In this document: one piece after another, positions 34,981 to 44,849 of the stretch | Numbering within the stretch: the first letter of the stretch is position 1 | Layout of the letters: the number at the start of each line of letters is the position of its first letter | Assembly: GCA_016125225.1 (NCBI GenBank) | Contig: WGME01000007.1 | Coordinates: forward strand, 1 to 64,000 | Source of the DNA: a bacterium | Lineage (GTDB): Bacteria > Planctomycetota > Planctomycetia > Planctomycetales > Planctomycetaceae | Direction: 5' to 3' | Length of the DNA: 64,000 bases | The notes under the pieces: model-generated | Databases searched by the model: none | What the model was told of the DNA's origin: nothing | Seen by the model: only the letters and a program-made list of their open reading frames with translations | Program-made: the position numbers and the translations under genes

Positions 34981-37900
34981 CTACAAGACCGTGCTGGTCG
35001 TGCTAAATCGTTCTGCTGCCAACTGTTTCACCGCTTTGAGGTCGGTTTTTCCCGTTCCGAGGAGCGGAATTTCCGAGACTTCGGCAAACGCTTCGGCATC
35101 GGGCAGCCAGAGGTTCGGCAGATCACACGCCCCTAGTTCTTTGAGGATGGACGGAACATCCTTGGATAGTGGACGGTGCAACACCACAATCCGTTCCCCT
35201 TTTTTGGGATCGGGGACGGCGGTGACGGCCAGCAGCGGGCCGGTCTCCTCGCCATGGCTCGTTTCCAGAATCCCCAACAGGCATTCTTCGATCTTGATAT
35301 GCGGGACCATTTCGCCGCCGATCTTGGAGAAGCGGCTGAGTCGCCCCGTGATCTGGATGAAGCCCTCGAGATCGACTTTGGCCATGTCCCCGGAGTTGTA
35401 CCAGCCATCGCGGATGACGGTGGCCGTTTTCTCGGGTCGATTGAGGTAACCAAGCATCACATTGGGGCCTTTGATTTCCAGCAGCCCTTCCGAGCCCTGC
35501 GGGAGAAGTTGCTTCGTATCCGGATCGACCACACGGACCAGCACGTCGGGCATGGGACGGCCGACAGTTCCCAGCTTTGTGCCGATCTGGGTGGTCATCT
35601 CGCAACGATGATCGGGAACGTTGACGGCGGCGGGGCCGGTGGTTTCGGTGGCTCCGTAACCCTCGGTCGGTACAACGTTGAACTTTTCCTGGAACTGCTG
35701 GGCCAGGTCGGGGGGCAACTTCTCAGCCCCGACGACCACGAGGTCCAGATGAGCGAATTGTTCCGGCGTGCAGCGTTTCAGGTAAGTTCGCAGGAATGTC
35801 GGCGTGGCGAACAAGATGGTGGCTTTGTGCTTCTCGGCGAGTTCCCCAATCTGCCGTGCATCGAGTGGATTGATGTGGTAGACGACTTTCGGATCGAGAC
35901 ACAGGGGCAACCACAAAGTCGCGAGGAAGCCCAGCGAGTGAAAGAGGGGAATCACGCCGAGGACGACGTCGTTCTGGTTAATTTGAAAGAGTTGATCGGC
36001 CCCATCGACTGTGGAACGGATATTCTGATGCGAGAGCACGACTCCCTTGGGTTCGCCTGTGGAACCCGATGTGAAAATGCAGGTCATCGGGTCGTTGAGA
36101 GGGACCGATGTCAAGCCGAGCCAGCGTTCGAGGATGGCAATGGGCCAGACATAGGCTCCGAGGAACGCTCGCGCTTTGTCGAAACCGGTGATCTTTTCTT
36201 TCAGATCTTCGATGAAGACGAATTCCGCTCCCAGCTCGACGGGCTTTTTCTCCAGCATCTTGCGACTGGTAATAATGTGTGTTAGCCCTGCTTCCTGCAC
36301 ACAGAACCGTAGGTCCTGTTCGGACATGGTGTAATTGAGATTCACGGTCACGCGGCGGTTCAACGTCACGGCCGCATTTACCAGGGCACAGGCCACAGTA
36401 GGAGGCAGGAAGATCCCGACACGTTCTTCGTCGGGCTTGAGGACGTTGCGTGCCAGAACCTGACGGAAGGCCAACGAGGCGGTCAGCAAGCGGCCGCCAT
36501 TCAATTCCATGCCGGATGAGTCCGCAATTTTGGATTGCGATTTCCGTCGTCGGCAGGCTCGTAGAAACATCCGGGCCGGAGTCAGTGAGTGATCGCGTTC
36601 ATAATCCACGGCTTGTAATCCTAGTTCGCGCACAGCCAGCCCGACTTGTCCGGGAGATTCGGGTTGAGGAATCGGTTGACCAAAGAGAATCGTGACGGGA
36701 TATCGCCAGGCACGTGGCCATTTCCAGAAGAATTTGCCATCGCGGAAGCTGAAGATACTCCCCCACAGGCCATGCAGGCAAATGGGAACCACCGGGGCCT
36801 GCGTTCCCTGCAGGATTTTGAGAAACCCCGGCTGAAAGGGTTGCATCTGCCCGGTTCGCGTGAGGGCCCCTTCCGCAAAGATGCAGACACACTCGCCATT
36901 ATGCAACGCTTCACGAGCCGTCTTAATCGACTGCATGAGGGCTTTCGGACTTCCATGCGCGCGGATGGGAATGATTTCAAAAATGCGGGCCAGCCAGTTG
37001 AGTTTCGGATTCTCAACGAAATCGGCATAGACGATGAAGCGCACGGGACGTGGCACCGTCACGAGCAGTAACAGCCCATCGACCCAGGTCACGTGGTTGG
37101 AAACCAGCATCACGCTGCCGGTTCTCGGAATGTTTTCCAGTCCATAAACACGCAGGCGATAGGCCACGCGGCTGAGCACCCAGGTCAACAGGCGAAACAT
37201 GGTGGCGGGAATTTGTCGCGCGATGATGATTCCGACGGGAATGGTACCTAATCCCGCCAGCAGGAAGATGGTTCCCGCCGACAGATGCAACACACCGTTG
37301 AGCAGATAGAAGACGGCGGAAATCATCAGGATGCTGAGCGAAACAACAAAATTCGTAGCGGCCAGAATCGATCCCAATTGTGCAGGTGGACTGCGATGTT
37401 GCAAGTACGCTTCCAGCGGCACGTCGAAGCAGCCGGCACTCACGCCCAAGCCGAACAATGCCAGGGCCGAGATGTAGTAGGCCGCCACGGGATTTGATGC
37501 GGACCACCAACCGGCTCCAAAGAGGACGCAACAGCAGGCCGCGATTCCCGCAGCACCAACAGGGACTATTCCAAGTTCAATCCGACCAACGGAAACCAGC
37601 CCGGCAAGGACGCTGCCTGTCCCTAACCCGGCGACCAGGATCATGCCAAAGATGCCGACATCTCGCTGACTCAACGCGAGGTCATGACGGCTGAAGGTAT
37701 CGATATTGATTTGTGCCAGGGCCGCCAGCATCCAGAAGAAGGTGATGCCGAGAGCGGTACGAAACACCACGGGGAGTGCCGCGAGGTCACGTAAACTGGT
37801 CCAGGTGTCGCTCACCAGATTCCACGACCATGTACGTTCCGGATTGACGGACGGCACTCGCCGAATCATCAGGCTGGCCAACCAACCCGAGGTCGCGGCA

Positions 37901-38508
37901 GTCATGATGACGGCCGCTGCAAGCAATAAACCTCCGGCATGAATGGGACCGTTAGCTTCAGGCTGAACATATCCCACCAGCAGATTCCCAAGAAACAGAC
38001 CAATGGCCGAGGGCACAACGAGCATCAACCCCATGTAGCCATTGGCCGTCGAGAGTTCAGAGTCATGGACGATTTCGGGCAGGCTGCCGAACTTCGATGG
38101 CGTGAATAACGCCGTCAATGCTCCCGTGGCGACCACAATCGCGAAGAGCAAAACAGGGTTCAAAGTCAGAATCGCCAGCAGTCCACAACCCAGGACACAG
38201 GCCTCCACAAACCGAAAAATCGTGATGATTTTCGCTTTGGAAAAGCGGTCGGCGAGAAACCCCGCCGGTGCCGCACACAGCAGGAACGGCAGGGTAAAGC
38301 CCGCCAATCCCACGGCGAGGGCCACGGCGTCTCCCACCAGCGGCTTGGCGATCGGAATGACCAGCCAGCGAAACGTGTTGTCATTCAACGCGGTCGTAAA
38401 TTGAACGATCAACAGCCCGAGAAAACTGCGAGACCACAACCCCTCCGGCACATGACGTGATGGAGTTGAGGCTTCCACATCGTTTTCGACGTCTTGAGTC
38501 GTTGTCAT
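34981..38508 (-). CDS. LplT-like transporter / acyltransferase / acyl-ACP synthetase fusion (Aas-type)
   Basis: An 1175-residue protein of three domains. Residues about 25-445 form an MFS transporter (NDNTFRWLVIPIAK, DRFSKAK) like the lysophospholipid flippase LplT. Residues about 450-640 are a PlsC-type acyltransferase with H472-x4-D477 (NHVTWVD) and FAEGALTRTG. Residues about 660-1170 are an AMP-forming acyl-acyl-carrier-protein synthetase with TSGSTGEPKG (813-822), the GYGATETTG block and the DGWYNSGDMA block. In E. coli, LplT and the bifunctional Aas are separate neighbours that import and reacylate lysophosphatidylethanolamine; here all steps sit on one chain in the inner membrane. No separate aas or lplT copy is nearby. 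Confidence 0.9.
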   Translation of the reverse strand: MTTTQDVENDVEASTPSRHVPEGLWSRSFLGLLIVQFTTALNDNTFRWLVIPIAKPLVGDAVALAVGLAGFTLPFLLCAAPAGFLADRFSKAKIITIFRFVEACVLGCGLLAILTLNPVLLFAIVVATGALTALFTPSKFGSLPEIVHDSELSTANGYMGLMLVVPSAIGLFLGNLLVGYVQPEANGPIHAGGLLLAAAVIMTAATSGWLASLMIRRVPSVNPERTWSWNLVSDTWTSLRDLAALPVVFRTALGITFFWMLAALAQINIDTFSRHDLALSQRDVGIFGMILVAGLGTGSVLAGLVSVGRIELGIVPVGAAGIAACCCVLFGAGWWSASNPVAAYYISALALFGLGVSAGCFDVPLEAYLQHRSPPAQLGSILAATNFVVSLSILMISAVFYLLNGVLHLSAGTIFLLAGLGTIPVGIIIARQIPATMFRLLTWVLSRVAYRLRVYGLENIPRTGSVMLVSNHVTWVDGLLLLVTVPRPVRFIVYADFVENPKLNWLARIFEIIPIRAHGSPKALMQSIKTAREALHNGECVCIFAEGALTRTGQMQPFQPGFLKILQGTQAPVVPICLHGLWGSIFSFRDGKFFWKWPRAWRYPVTILFGQPIPQPESPGQVGLAVRELGLQAVDYERDHSLTPARMFLRACRRRKSQSKIADSSGMELNGGRLLTASLAFRQVLARNVLKPDEERVGIFLPPTVACALVNAAVTLNRRVTVNLNYTMSEQDLRFCVQEAGLTHIITSRKMLEKKPVELGAEFVFIEDLKEKITGFDKARAFLGAYVWPIAILERWLGLTSVPLNDPMTCIFTSGSTGEPKGVVLSHQNIRSTVDGADQLFQINQNDVVLGVIPLFHSLGFLATLWLPLCLDPKVVYHINPLDARQIGELAEKHKATILFATPTFLRTYLKRCTPEQFAHLDLVVVGAEKLPPDLAQQFQEKFNVVPTEGYGATETTGPAAVNVPDHRCEMTTQIGTKLGTVGRPMPDVLVRVVDPDTKQLLPQGSEGLLEIKGPNVMLGYLNRPEKTATVIRDGWYNSGDMAKVDLEGFIQITGRLSRFSKIGGEMVPHIKIEECLLGILETSHGEETGPLLAVTAVPDPKKGERIVVLHRPLSKDVPSILKELGACDLPNLWLPDAEAFAEVSEIPLLGTGKTDLKAVKQLAAERFSTTSTVL

Positions 38509-38830
38509 AGCTGATTCAATCTGGAGTTTCCGACAAGCCCCAAGGCACGGGAACTGTCGCGAAATCTCTGAAAAAAGAGAAGAGCAAATGACTTACGGCC
38601 ATCGGCTCGCCCGCCGTCCCTAGTCGGTCATTACATTACGGGCGACAAAACACCTCCAAACACACGCAAAATTTGCCAAGAATTTATCGAATCTCGCAGG
38701 GAAACAATCTGGCGAATTGACGCTCTTTCAAAACGCCGATTACAATGGAGGTCCTTGTCTACGCACTGATATCGTTTCATATCGTGCATTCGCACATGCT
38801 CCGTTCGCGCTCAATCTGGAGGTTCTCATT
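38509..38830. other. Divergent intergenic region
   Basis: About 320 bp between the acyltransferase fusion (minus) and the DUF1559 gene (plus). It contains a strong sigma-70-like promoter for the plus-strand gene at 38717-38746 and an AT-rich tract (about 38640-38710). No gene is seen. Confidence 0.55.
38717..38746 (+). promoter_or_regulatory. Sigma-70-type promoter for the DUF1559 gene
   Basis: TTGACG (38717-38722), 18-bp spacer, TACAAT (38741-38746). It predicts a start site near 38753 and a leader of about 80 nt with GGAGG at 38818-38822. Confidence 0.6.
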
Positions 38831-39790
38831 ATGTCTCATCGAGGCCGTCGAGGTTTTACCCTCATTGAATTGTTGGTGGTGATTGCGATCATCGCCATTC
38901 TGATCGCCCTGCTTTTGCCCGCGGTTCAGCAGGCTCGCGAGGCGGCCCGCCGCACTCAGTGCCGGAACAACCTGAAACAGTTCGGGTTGGCGATGCACAA
39001 CTATCACGACAACTCGAACACGTTTCCGCCAGGACTTGTGGCACCGACGACCTTATGGAGCACCTGCTCGGTGATGTCGAATGGCGTCGCCGTTCCCGAC
39101 ACGAACAGCCGAATGTGGGGCTGGGGGACTTTGATTCTGCCGTTCCTGGATCAAGCTCCGCTTTACAATACGCTGAGTCCCGATGGCTGCCGCATGCCCA
39201 ATGAAAACACCCTTTACAACGGGGTCGCACTGTTGCAGCAGCCTTTGCCGGCCTACCGTTGCCCTTCCGATTCCGGCAGCAATATCAACGTCTACCATCA
39301 GAACTATGCCACGAGCAATTATGTCGTGAGCGAGCAGTTGGGAGACGTTCGGTCGAGCGTCCGGATTCGGGATGTTGAAGACGGTACCAGCAATGTGTTC
39401 ATGATTGCTGAACGTCGCTTGAAGACCGAACCCGCCGGTTCGCGTTATTCCGGAGCGATCATCTGGGGACGCTCGAACAATACCGATGCCGCGTTCAAAT
39501 TCCGTGCTGGACCACGTATTAACTTCACCCCGACTCCATTTGCGAACAATGGATTCGGTACCGATAACGGCTGTGTGCGGCACGGTGTTTCGAGCCCGCA
39601 TGTCGGTGGTGCACACTTCCTGATGTGTGACGGGGCGGTACGTTTCGTCAGCGAAAACATCGCGTTTAACCCGCTCTCCTACGACCCTGCCACTTGCGGG
39701 GCCGCACAGAACGTGGCTTTTGCTGGCCCGGCCTTCACCTATCAGAATCTCTATTTCCGGGCCGATGCTAACCCCGTCGGCGATTTCTAG
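38831..39790 (+). CDS. DUF1559 domain protein with type IV pilin-like N-terminus
   Basis: A 319-residue planctomycete-type protein. The prepilin peptidase motif [21 protein letters not shown] (from about residue 8) and helix [20 protein letters not shown] open the chain. The DUF1559 (formerly SBP_bac_10-like) region follows, with MHNYHD, the CPSD tetrapeptide and, near the end, a terminal [21 protein letters not shown] block. The signal is probably cut before Phe and the helix kept. Dozens of paralogues occur per planctomycete genome; function is unproven (pseudopilin-like envelope protein). Start 38831 is supported by GGAGG 8 bp upstream. A terminator follows, and a lipoprotein gene comes next. 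Confidence 0.9.
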   Translation: MSHRGRRGFTLIELLVVIAIIAILIALLLPAVQQAREAARRTQCRNNLKQFGLAMHNYHDNSNTFPPGLVAPTTLWSTCSVMSNGVAVPDTNSRMWGWGTLILPFLDQAPLYNTLSPDGCRMPNENTLYNGVALLQQPLPAYRCPSDSGSNINVYHQNYATSNYVVSEQLGDVRSSVRIRDVEDGTSNVFMIAERRLKTEPAGSRYSGAIIWGRSNNTDAAFKFRAGPRINFTPTPFANNGFGTDNGCVRHGVSSPHVGGAHFLMCDGAVRFVSENIAFNPLSYDPATCGAAQNVAFAGPAFTYQNLYFRADANPVGDF

Positions 39791-39809
39791 TCCGGCTTGC
39801 TGCGGACCA

Positions 39810-39840
39810 ACGGGCTGAGTTTCGATTCAGCCCGTTTTTC
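39810..39840 (+). terminator. Rho-independent terminator after the DUF1559 gene
   Basis: ACGGGCTGA (39810-39818) pairs with TCAGCCCGT (39827-39835), then TTTTC. The 67-bp space to the next start suggests partial read-through or a separate promoter for the lipoprotein. Confidence 0.85.
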
Positions 39841-39907
39841 GTTGGCTGCGCGCATCATTTGAACAACGGAACGAATAACTCGATTAGCAGGATAAAGGAA
39901 CACTCTC

Positions 39908-40336
39908 ATGCGAACGCTCGTCGCAATCATGCTGTGCGCTTTGACGATTGGCTGTGGTGGTAAAGCCTATGACGGGGCGAAGCGGTTTCCGCTATCGGGA
40001 AAAGTGACATTCGATGGCGAACCCGTGGACGGCGGAACGATCTCGTTCAATCCGGCCACTGAAAACGCGACCGATAAGCAACGCCCTTCAGGTGGGGTCA
40101 TTACCGCCGGGGAATACAGTATCCCGGAAGGGCAGGGAGTGAATGCTGGCACGTATCAAGTGGAAATCCGCTGGAGCCGACCGACGGGCAAGCAGTTCAA
40201 GGATACGCAGGACACCGGCGAAATGATCGATGAGACCAAACAGGTCGTTCCCGCCAAGTACAATACCGTGACCGAATTGCGAGCCGAAGTGGGAACGGGC
40301 AGCACGACCTTCGACTACGATCTGAAATCCAAGTAA
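39908..40336 (+). CDS. Carboxypeptidase-regulatory-like lipoprotein
   Basis: A 142-residue lipoprotein: signal peptide with lipobox LTIGC (Cys16), then an Ig-like beta-sandwich opening RFPLSGKVTFDGEPVDGGTI and continuing with SGGVITAGEYSIPE and AGTYQVEIRW. This is the small lipoprotein that regularly follows DUF1559 genes in planctomycetes; the two are presumed to act together at the envelope, but no function is proven. Ribosome-binding site AAAGGAA precedes ATG 39908. Confidence 0.85.
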   Translation: MRTLVAIMLCALTIGCGGKAYDGAKRFPLSGKVTFDGEPVDGGTISFNPATENATDKQRPSGGVITAGEYSIPEGQGVNAGTYQVEIRWSRPTGKQFKDTQDTGEMIDETKQVVPAKYNTVTELRAEVGTGSTTFDYDLKSK

Positions 40337-40345
40337 CGTTTTCGA

Positions 40346-41284
40346 TCAGGGCACGAACCGGTATTCCCCCCGGTTCTGCTCAGCCAGCAGTCTCAGCGTT
40401 TCCTCGGCGGTGATTTCGCCAAAGGCGAACGTGTGGATGCTGGTCTGCTGTTGCTTCACGCTCTGCAGAGTCCGCTTGATCCGCTGATCGAAATCGCCAT
40501 CGGTTAAAAAGCAGAGGGTGTCGGGCTGCATCCGCAAGGCGATGTCCATCGCGGCTCGTGGATCGGTCGGACCGCCGCTGGTTGGCAGTTGGGCAATCCA
40601 TTTCAGATACGGATCACGATCACCGGCCCGGGCGGGCATCCAACCGGCAGCGGGCATCGGCGTCGTCTCATTGCTGAAGAAGATCACATAGAACTGCTGT
40701 TCCGGTTTCATCTCCAGCAGGCATTTAATGAGTTCGAGTTTGAGTCGCCGCAACCGCGTTTTCGCCGGGCTGTCATGCGGATGGTTCATGCTGCGGGAAT
40801 TGTCGACGACGAACATCACGCGTCGTCCTTGCGGCGGTTGCATGCCAAAGAAGCCGGGTTGATCGCCGAGTCCCTGGCCGGGGCCATGTCCCATTCCGGA
40901 TGTCACCGCGGCGGCTTTCCCCACCGATTTTTGAGGTTGTGGGGCTGCGTCGGTTGCCGTATGGGCCGGAAGCCAGGTGACCGGAAGTTGCACCTCAGGA
41001 TCCTGAGTGAGCAACATGCTGACAGGAGTTGCCTCGCGCTTCTCCGACCCGGCTCCACCAGCGACGTTCGAGACTTCAGGCGGTTGTTCCGGCGGCAGTT
41101 CGATCTGTTCCGCCGGCTTTTCCGCAGTCCAACGAGAATCGAGTTGCCAGACTTCGACCGATTCCGCAGGTGAGAACCACCAGCAGCCAGCGGCGATGGC
41201 CAGCCCCAGATGGACCGTCAGCGACAACAGCCAGGGCTGAAGAGTAAAGCCAAGTGCGGATTCGCATCCTGTGGTTCGCGGCAT
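40346..41284 (-). CDS. Membrane-anchored von Willebrand A domain protein
   Basis: A 312-residue protein with a single membrane helix (about 17-38). A Pro/Glu-rich linker and a Gly-rich region (about 128-150) precede a VWA domain (from about 155). The MIDAS metal motif is complete in its first part, D161-N-S163-R-S165, with a Thr in SGGPTD and an Asp in LTDGDFD. The VWA domain is probably exposed on one side of the membrane and binds a protein partner through the metal. ATG 41284 is preferred, with AGGTGGTG upstream. The ends are close to the lipoprotein gene (10 bp, convergent). Confidence 0.8.
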   Translation of the reverse strand: MPRTTGCESALGFTLQPWLLSLTVHLGLAIAAGCWWFSPAESVEVWQLDSRWTAEKPAEQIELPPEQPPEVSNVAGGAGSEKREATPVSMLLTQDPEVQLPVTWLPAHTATDAAPQPQKSVGKAAAVTSGMGHGPGQGLGDQPGFFGMQPPQGRRVMFVVDNSRSMNHPHDSPAKTRLRRLKLELIKCLLEMKPEQQFYVIFFSNETTPMPAAGWMPARAGDRDPYLKWIAQLPTSGGPTDPRAAMDIALRMQPDTLCFLTDGDFDQRIKRTLQSVKQQQTSIHTFAFGEITAEETLRLLAEQNRGEYRFVP

Positions 41285-41442
41285 GGTCACCACCTGCTGA
41301 AACTGGCCCTTATCCTAACGAGTATCGTCGAAAAACACTGCTGAAATTTGCCCGTCGCCGAGGCATCGGCACGATCGAACAAATCCGCAGTTAAGTCTGG
41401 CGGCAGAATTCGGTTATGCTGCAGAGAAGTCAGGAGGAAATC

Positions 41443-41904
41443 ATGACCATCAATGTGGCTGAAGCGGCAGCAGGCATGGATCACAAGCATGAGGTATCCC
41501 ATGCCGAAGGGAACATGCCGATTGTTTTCTTTGACGGAATTTGCGGATTTTGCAACGCAACCATTAATTGGCTGCTGAATCATGACCCCCAGGGAAAATT
41601 GCGGTTTGCTCCGTTGCAGGGTGTCACCGCCGCACAATTGGTGACCACTGATGATCGGGAGCGGCTCACTTCGATGGTGTTCTGGTCAACAGATGGCGCT
41701 TTTCGAAAAAGCAGTGCCGTGGTGCGCGTGTTGTGGACGCTCGGCGGCATCTGGAGCGGATTGGGCACGTTGTTGTGGCTGATCCCTCGTCCGTTGCGAG
41801 ATCTTGGCTACAATCTGATCGCTCGGTCGCGGTATCGCATTTTCGGAAAACTTGAGGCGTGTCGCCGACCGTCGCCGGAAGAACAGGCCCGCTTCCTGCC
41901 CTGA
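41443..41904 (+). CDS. DCC-family (DUF393) thiol-disulfide oxidoreductase-like protein
   Basis: A 153-residue protein with the DxxCxxC signature in FFDGICGFCNATINW (D31, C34, C37), the hallmark of DUF393/DCC proteins with a thioredoxin-like fold. The domain starts at about residue 25; the leading 24 residues are His/Glu-rich and variable. A downstream amphipathic segment (IWSGLGTLLWLIPRPLRDLGY) is usual. Redox function is assumed. AGGAGG at 41432-41437 decides ATG 41443. The following PQQ gene begins 62 bp downstream. Confidence 0.8.
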   Translation: MTINVAEAAAGMDHKHEVSHAEGNMPIVFFDGICGFCNATINWLLNHDPQGKLRFAPLQGVTAAQLVTTDDRERLTSMVFWSTDGAFRKSSAVVRVLWTLGGIWSGLGTLLWLIPRPLRDLGYNLIARSRYRIFGKLEACRRPSPEEQARFLP

Positions 41905-41965
41905 GTTCAGCAACATCATCACCCCAAACCAACAACCGCGTGCGGGCGTTTTTGTGGAAAACTTT

Positions 41966-43624
41966 ATGTCGATTGCGAACACTTCGTCCGATGAGCCGCT
42001 GCCAGTCGTCACACGCCCCCGCCACACGCGGTGGTGGTTGGGCAGCCTGATTCTGGGCGCGGGAATGACGGCTCAGGCACTCCTCTGGATGCGGTACGTC
42101 GAAGATCCCACGTTCGCGAAAATGTCAGTCCTGTGGGTCTGGCCAGCGACGCTGTTTGCCTTGCTTCTGTGGTGGCTGTTCGCCTCAGGACTTAGCTGGG
42201 CCACCAAGTTAATTCCCCTGGGGCTGCTGGCCTTAGGTGGAGTCGGTTTCTTTTCCGTCTACCGCATCGACGGCAGCGATGGTGATATGGTTCCACGGTT
42301 GGCCTATCGCTGGGTGCCCACAGCGGAACAACAAGCCCGCGACTACTGGAAGCAGCAGACGATTCCTGAAAGTTCACCAACCAACAGCGAAACACCGTCC
42401 GAGGGGACAATCGCTGATGGCGTGGAGGCACCGGAACCCACCGCTGACGACTGGCCTGACTTTCGAGGACCGAAGCGCGATGGCATTGTTCGAGGCATCG
42501 GTTTTCGCACCGATTGGGAAAAGCGACCACCACAGGAACTCTGGAGGCACCCCGTCGGCCTCGGTTGGTCCTCGTTCGTAGTTCTCGATGACTATGCCAT
42601 CACGATGGAACAGCGGGATGAGCAGGAATCGGTGGTCGCCTACAGTTTGAAGTCGGGCGAACCGCTCTGGTTGCATGGCGACGACGTTCGATTTCAAGCC
42701 GTGGAAGTCAACGGCGGGGACGGCCCGCATGCCACGCCGGTGATCTCGGGTGACCGTGTCTTTTCGCTGGGGGCGACTGGCCTGTTGAATTGCCTGGAGT
42801 TGAACACCGGCAAGTCGCTGTGGTCCCGCAACATTCTGACAGACGCGGGGGCACCCGGCGCGGCCGTGAAGAACCTCGAATGGGGAGTTTCCGGATCGCC
42901 GCTGGTCGTCGACGATCTGATCATCACGATTCCGGGAACTGCACCGGGACGTTCAGTCCTGGCTTATGATCGCACGACCGGTGAAATCGTCTGGGCTGGC
43001 GGCACCTTCCCCGCGAGTTATGGGGGGCCCGCAGTGGCCGAATTAAACGGAGTTCGCCAGGTGCTGATTTACCACGGAACCGGCATCGCGGCCTTTGAAC
43101 TGGGGTCCGGCAAAGAACTGTGGAGCTTCCCCTGGGAAAACATGCCCAAGGTGAATGCGGCACAGCCCATGATCGTCAGCGACTCTTCCCTGGTGATCGG
43201 CACGGGCTACGGAATCGGTGCGACATTGCTGAAGTTAACCGCTGAAGAGAAGGGTCCATGGGGTGTGTCAGCCGACTGGAAAACCAATCGGCTCAAGCTG
43301 AAATTCAACGATGCCATTCTGCTGGATGGCTACATCTATGGTCTCGATGACGGCATCTTGACGTGCGTTGATGTGGCGACCGGTAAGACGAAATGGAAAG
43401 GGGGCCGCTATGGATACGGCCAGATCCTGGCCCACGAATCGACAATCCTCGCGCTCACCGAAGACGGCGATGTTGCCCTTGCCAAGGCCCAACCCACCCG
43501 GTTCGAAGAAATCGGCCGCTTCCATGCCCTCGACGGAACCACGTGGAATCACCCTGCGGTGGCTCATGGCAAGCTGTTGATTCGGAATGGATCGATGGCC
43601 GCGTGTTACGACGTCGCCCCGTGA
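41966..43624 (+). CDS. Membrane-anchored PQQ/BamB-like propeller protein
   Basis: A 552-residue protein with three N-terminal membrane helices (about 23-42, 52-75, 79-99), a Pro/Ser/Glu linker, then WPDFRGPKRDG (from 163), the signature that opens planctomycete PQQ-like propellers. Blades with A-x-x-x-x-x-G-x-x-x-W patterns (AYSLKSGEPLW, LELNTGKSLW, AYDRTTGEIVW, FELGSGKELW, VDVATGKTKW) complete the propeller. It is probably a scaffold or binding protein on the outer side of the cytoplasmic membrane; PQQ binding is not implied. Its 3' end overlaps the convergent cysteine-cluster gene by 19 bp. Confidence 0.75.
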   Translation: MSIANTSSDEPLPVVTRPRHTRWWLGSLILGAGMTAQALLWMRYVEDPTFAKMSVLWVWPATLFALLLWWLFASGLSWATKLIPLGLLALGGVGFFSVYRIDGSDGDMVPRLAYRWVPTAEQQARDYWKQQTIPESSPTNSETPSEGTIADGVEAPEPTADDWPDFRGPKRDGIVRGIGFRTDWEKRPPQELWRHPVGLGWSSFVVLDDYAITMEQRDEQESVVAYSLKSGEPLWLHGDDVRFQAVEVNGGDGPHATPVISGDRVFSLGATGLLNCLELNTGKSLWSRNILTDAGAPGAAVKNLEWGVSGSPLVVDDLIITIPGTAPGRSVLAYDRTTGEIVWAGGTFPASYGGPAVAELNGVRQVLIYHGTGIAAFELGSGKELWSFPWENMPKVNAAQPMIVSDSSLVIGTGYGIGATLLKLTAEEKGPWGVSADWKTNRLKLKFNDAILLDGYIYGLDDGILTCVDVATGKTKWKGGRYGYGQILAHESTILALTEDGDVALAKAQPTRFEEIGRFHALDGTTWNHPAVAHGKLLIRNGSMAACYDVAP

Positions 43625-43977
43625 GTTTCGGCATCCAAGCCGATTCCTCGTTCGCGTCGCAACAGCAAGCAGGATCGGCCGCCAAGTTCGTAATCTCGGC
43701 AGATTTGGGGTCGCCATTCGTAATGACGGCAAGCCCGATGATCCATGTCGTACCACAGGCAAGCTTCCTGCGGTTCCTGCCCACGAGTCAGCCCCGAAAA
43801 GTGCTCATCGATTTCCGTGATGAGTTCGCGAGGCAAGCCAGGGGGCCGTGACGGATGCGGCTCGCCGAGTCCCGGTCGGCTGGCATAGAGTAGAACTGGC
43901 GAGCCAATGCCCTGGCAGCATTGGCCACACCCTTCGCACGAGTCTGGACCCAACACCGTCAGTGCGGCTCCGGACAT
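43606..43977 (-). CDS. YkgJ-family cysteine cluster protein
   Basis: A 123-residue protein with the YkgJ/UPF0153-type cluster: CEGCGQCCQG near the N-terminus, then ACLWYD, CRHYEWRPQICRDY and a final RSC. About eight Cys are suited to bind iron-sulfur or zinc. Function unknown. Its 3' end overlaps the PQQ propeller gene by 19 bp, tail to tail, and the LRR gene ends 33 bp upstream of its start on the same strand. Confidence 0.8.
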   Translation of the reverse strand: MSGAALTVLGPDSCEGCGQCCQGIGSPVLLYASRPGLGEPHPSRPPGLPRELITEIDEHFSGLTRGQEPQEACLWYDMDHRACRHYEWRPQICRDYELGGRSCLLLRRERGIGLDAETHGATS

Positions 43978-44010
43978 CTGTGATCCCCTCTCAATCGCCG
44001 CGAACCGCTA

Positions 44011-44676
44011 TCAGTCCTTTTTCTCTTCTTTCTTATCTTCAGCTTTCTTCTCTTCCGCCTTCGGCTCGTCCTTCTTTTCCTCGGGCTTGGGTTCTTCCTT
44101 CTTCTCTGCCGGTTTAGCGAGTTCCAGCCCGCGAATGATCTGCACTTCGGGAAGGTCGGACTTGAATGCGGCCACACCAGCATCGGTTACCTGGGTTTCC
44201 CACAGGTAAAGTTTCTTCAATTTCTTGAGGCCGCTGAGTGACTTCAACCCGGCATCGGTAACGGCTGTTCCATAGAGGTTGAGATACTCCAGATTTTCGA
44301 GGCCTTTGAGCTGCTCAAGACCCGCATCGGTGATTTTGGTTTTCTCCAGATGCAGCTTGGTCAGTCCCTTTAGATCTTTGATGTGGACTAATCCTGCGTC
44401 GGTTACTTCCGTTCCTCGAAGGTTGAGCTGGGCAGTCTTCGGAAGGTCCTTGAGCGGGGCAATCTCCGCATCGGTGATTTTGACATCTGCCAGGTGCAGC
44501 GAGATATCGAGCCGCGGGTCATTCTGTGCGATTTCCAGGACCAGCCCGCCGAGTTTTTTGAGCGACGCAATCGCCTGTTCCTCGGCTGGAGTGAGTTTGG
44601 GCGCATCAGCCGCGAAACCCGTGGAAATGGTCAGTCCCAGCCAGCAGACAGCCCCGGTGAGTGCAGACAACCTCAT
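44011..44676 (-). CDS. Secreted leucine-rich-repeat protein with Lys/Glu tail
   Basis: A 221-residue protein with a signal peptide (1-23, ends GFAAD). Residues about 50-180 hold five LRRs of the cysteine-containing/bacterial type (TDAGL-x2-L-x2-L-x2-L-x-L-x-T), for example VTDAGLVHIKDLKGLTKLHL and TDAGLEQLKGLENLEYLNL. The last 35 residues are an almost pure Glu/Lys/Pro-rich tail (EKKEEPKPEEKK). It is probably an exported binding protein. Such LRRs are widespread in planctomycetes; the partner is unknown. The tail is low complexity and likely variable among strains. Confidence 0.8.
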   Translation of the reverse strand: MRLSALTGAVCWLGLTISTGFAADAPKLTPAEEQAIASLKKLGGLVLEIAQNDPRLDISLHLADVKITDAEIAPLKDLPKTAQLNLRGTEVTDAGLVHIKDLKGLTKLHLEKTKITDAGLEQLKGLENLEYLNLYGTAVTDAGLKSLSGLKKLKKLYLWETQVTDAGVAAFKSDLPEVQIIRGLELAKPAEKKEEPKPEEKKDEPKAEEKKAEDKKEEKKD

Positions 44677-44849
44677 GGTTCAACCTCTTGTTACAGTCGT
44701 TGCGGTCTCTCAGGTGATTTCCTGCAGCGAGCCCTGTTCATGGCCCGTGCATCACACCCGGTATCATACATCAGTCATCTTCGATGAACGAGCGAACTGA
44801 CGCAACTGACCCGTTTTACAGTCCCCGCCAGTTTATGCAGGGACAATCA

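Noticed and set aside
38831-39790. Type IV pilus or type II secretion locus
   Set aside because: The DUF1559 protein has a pilin-like N-terminus but no pilB, pilC or pilD homologue is near; this is the usual stand-alone planctomycete gene type.
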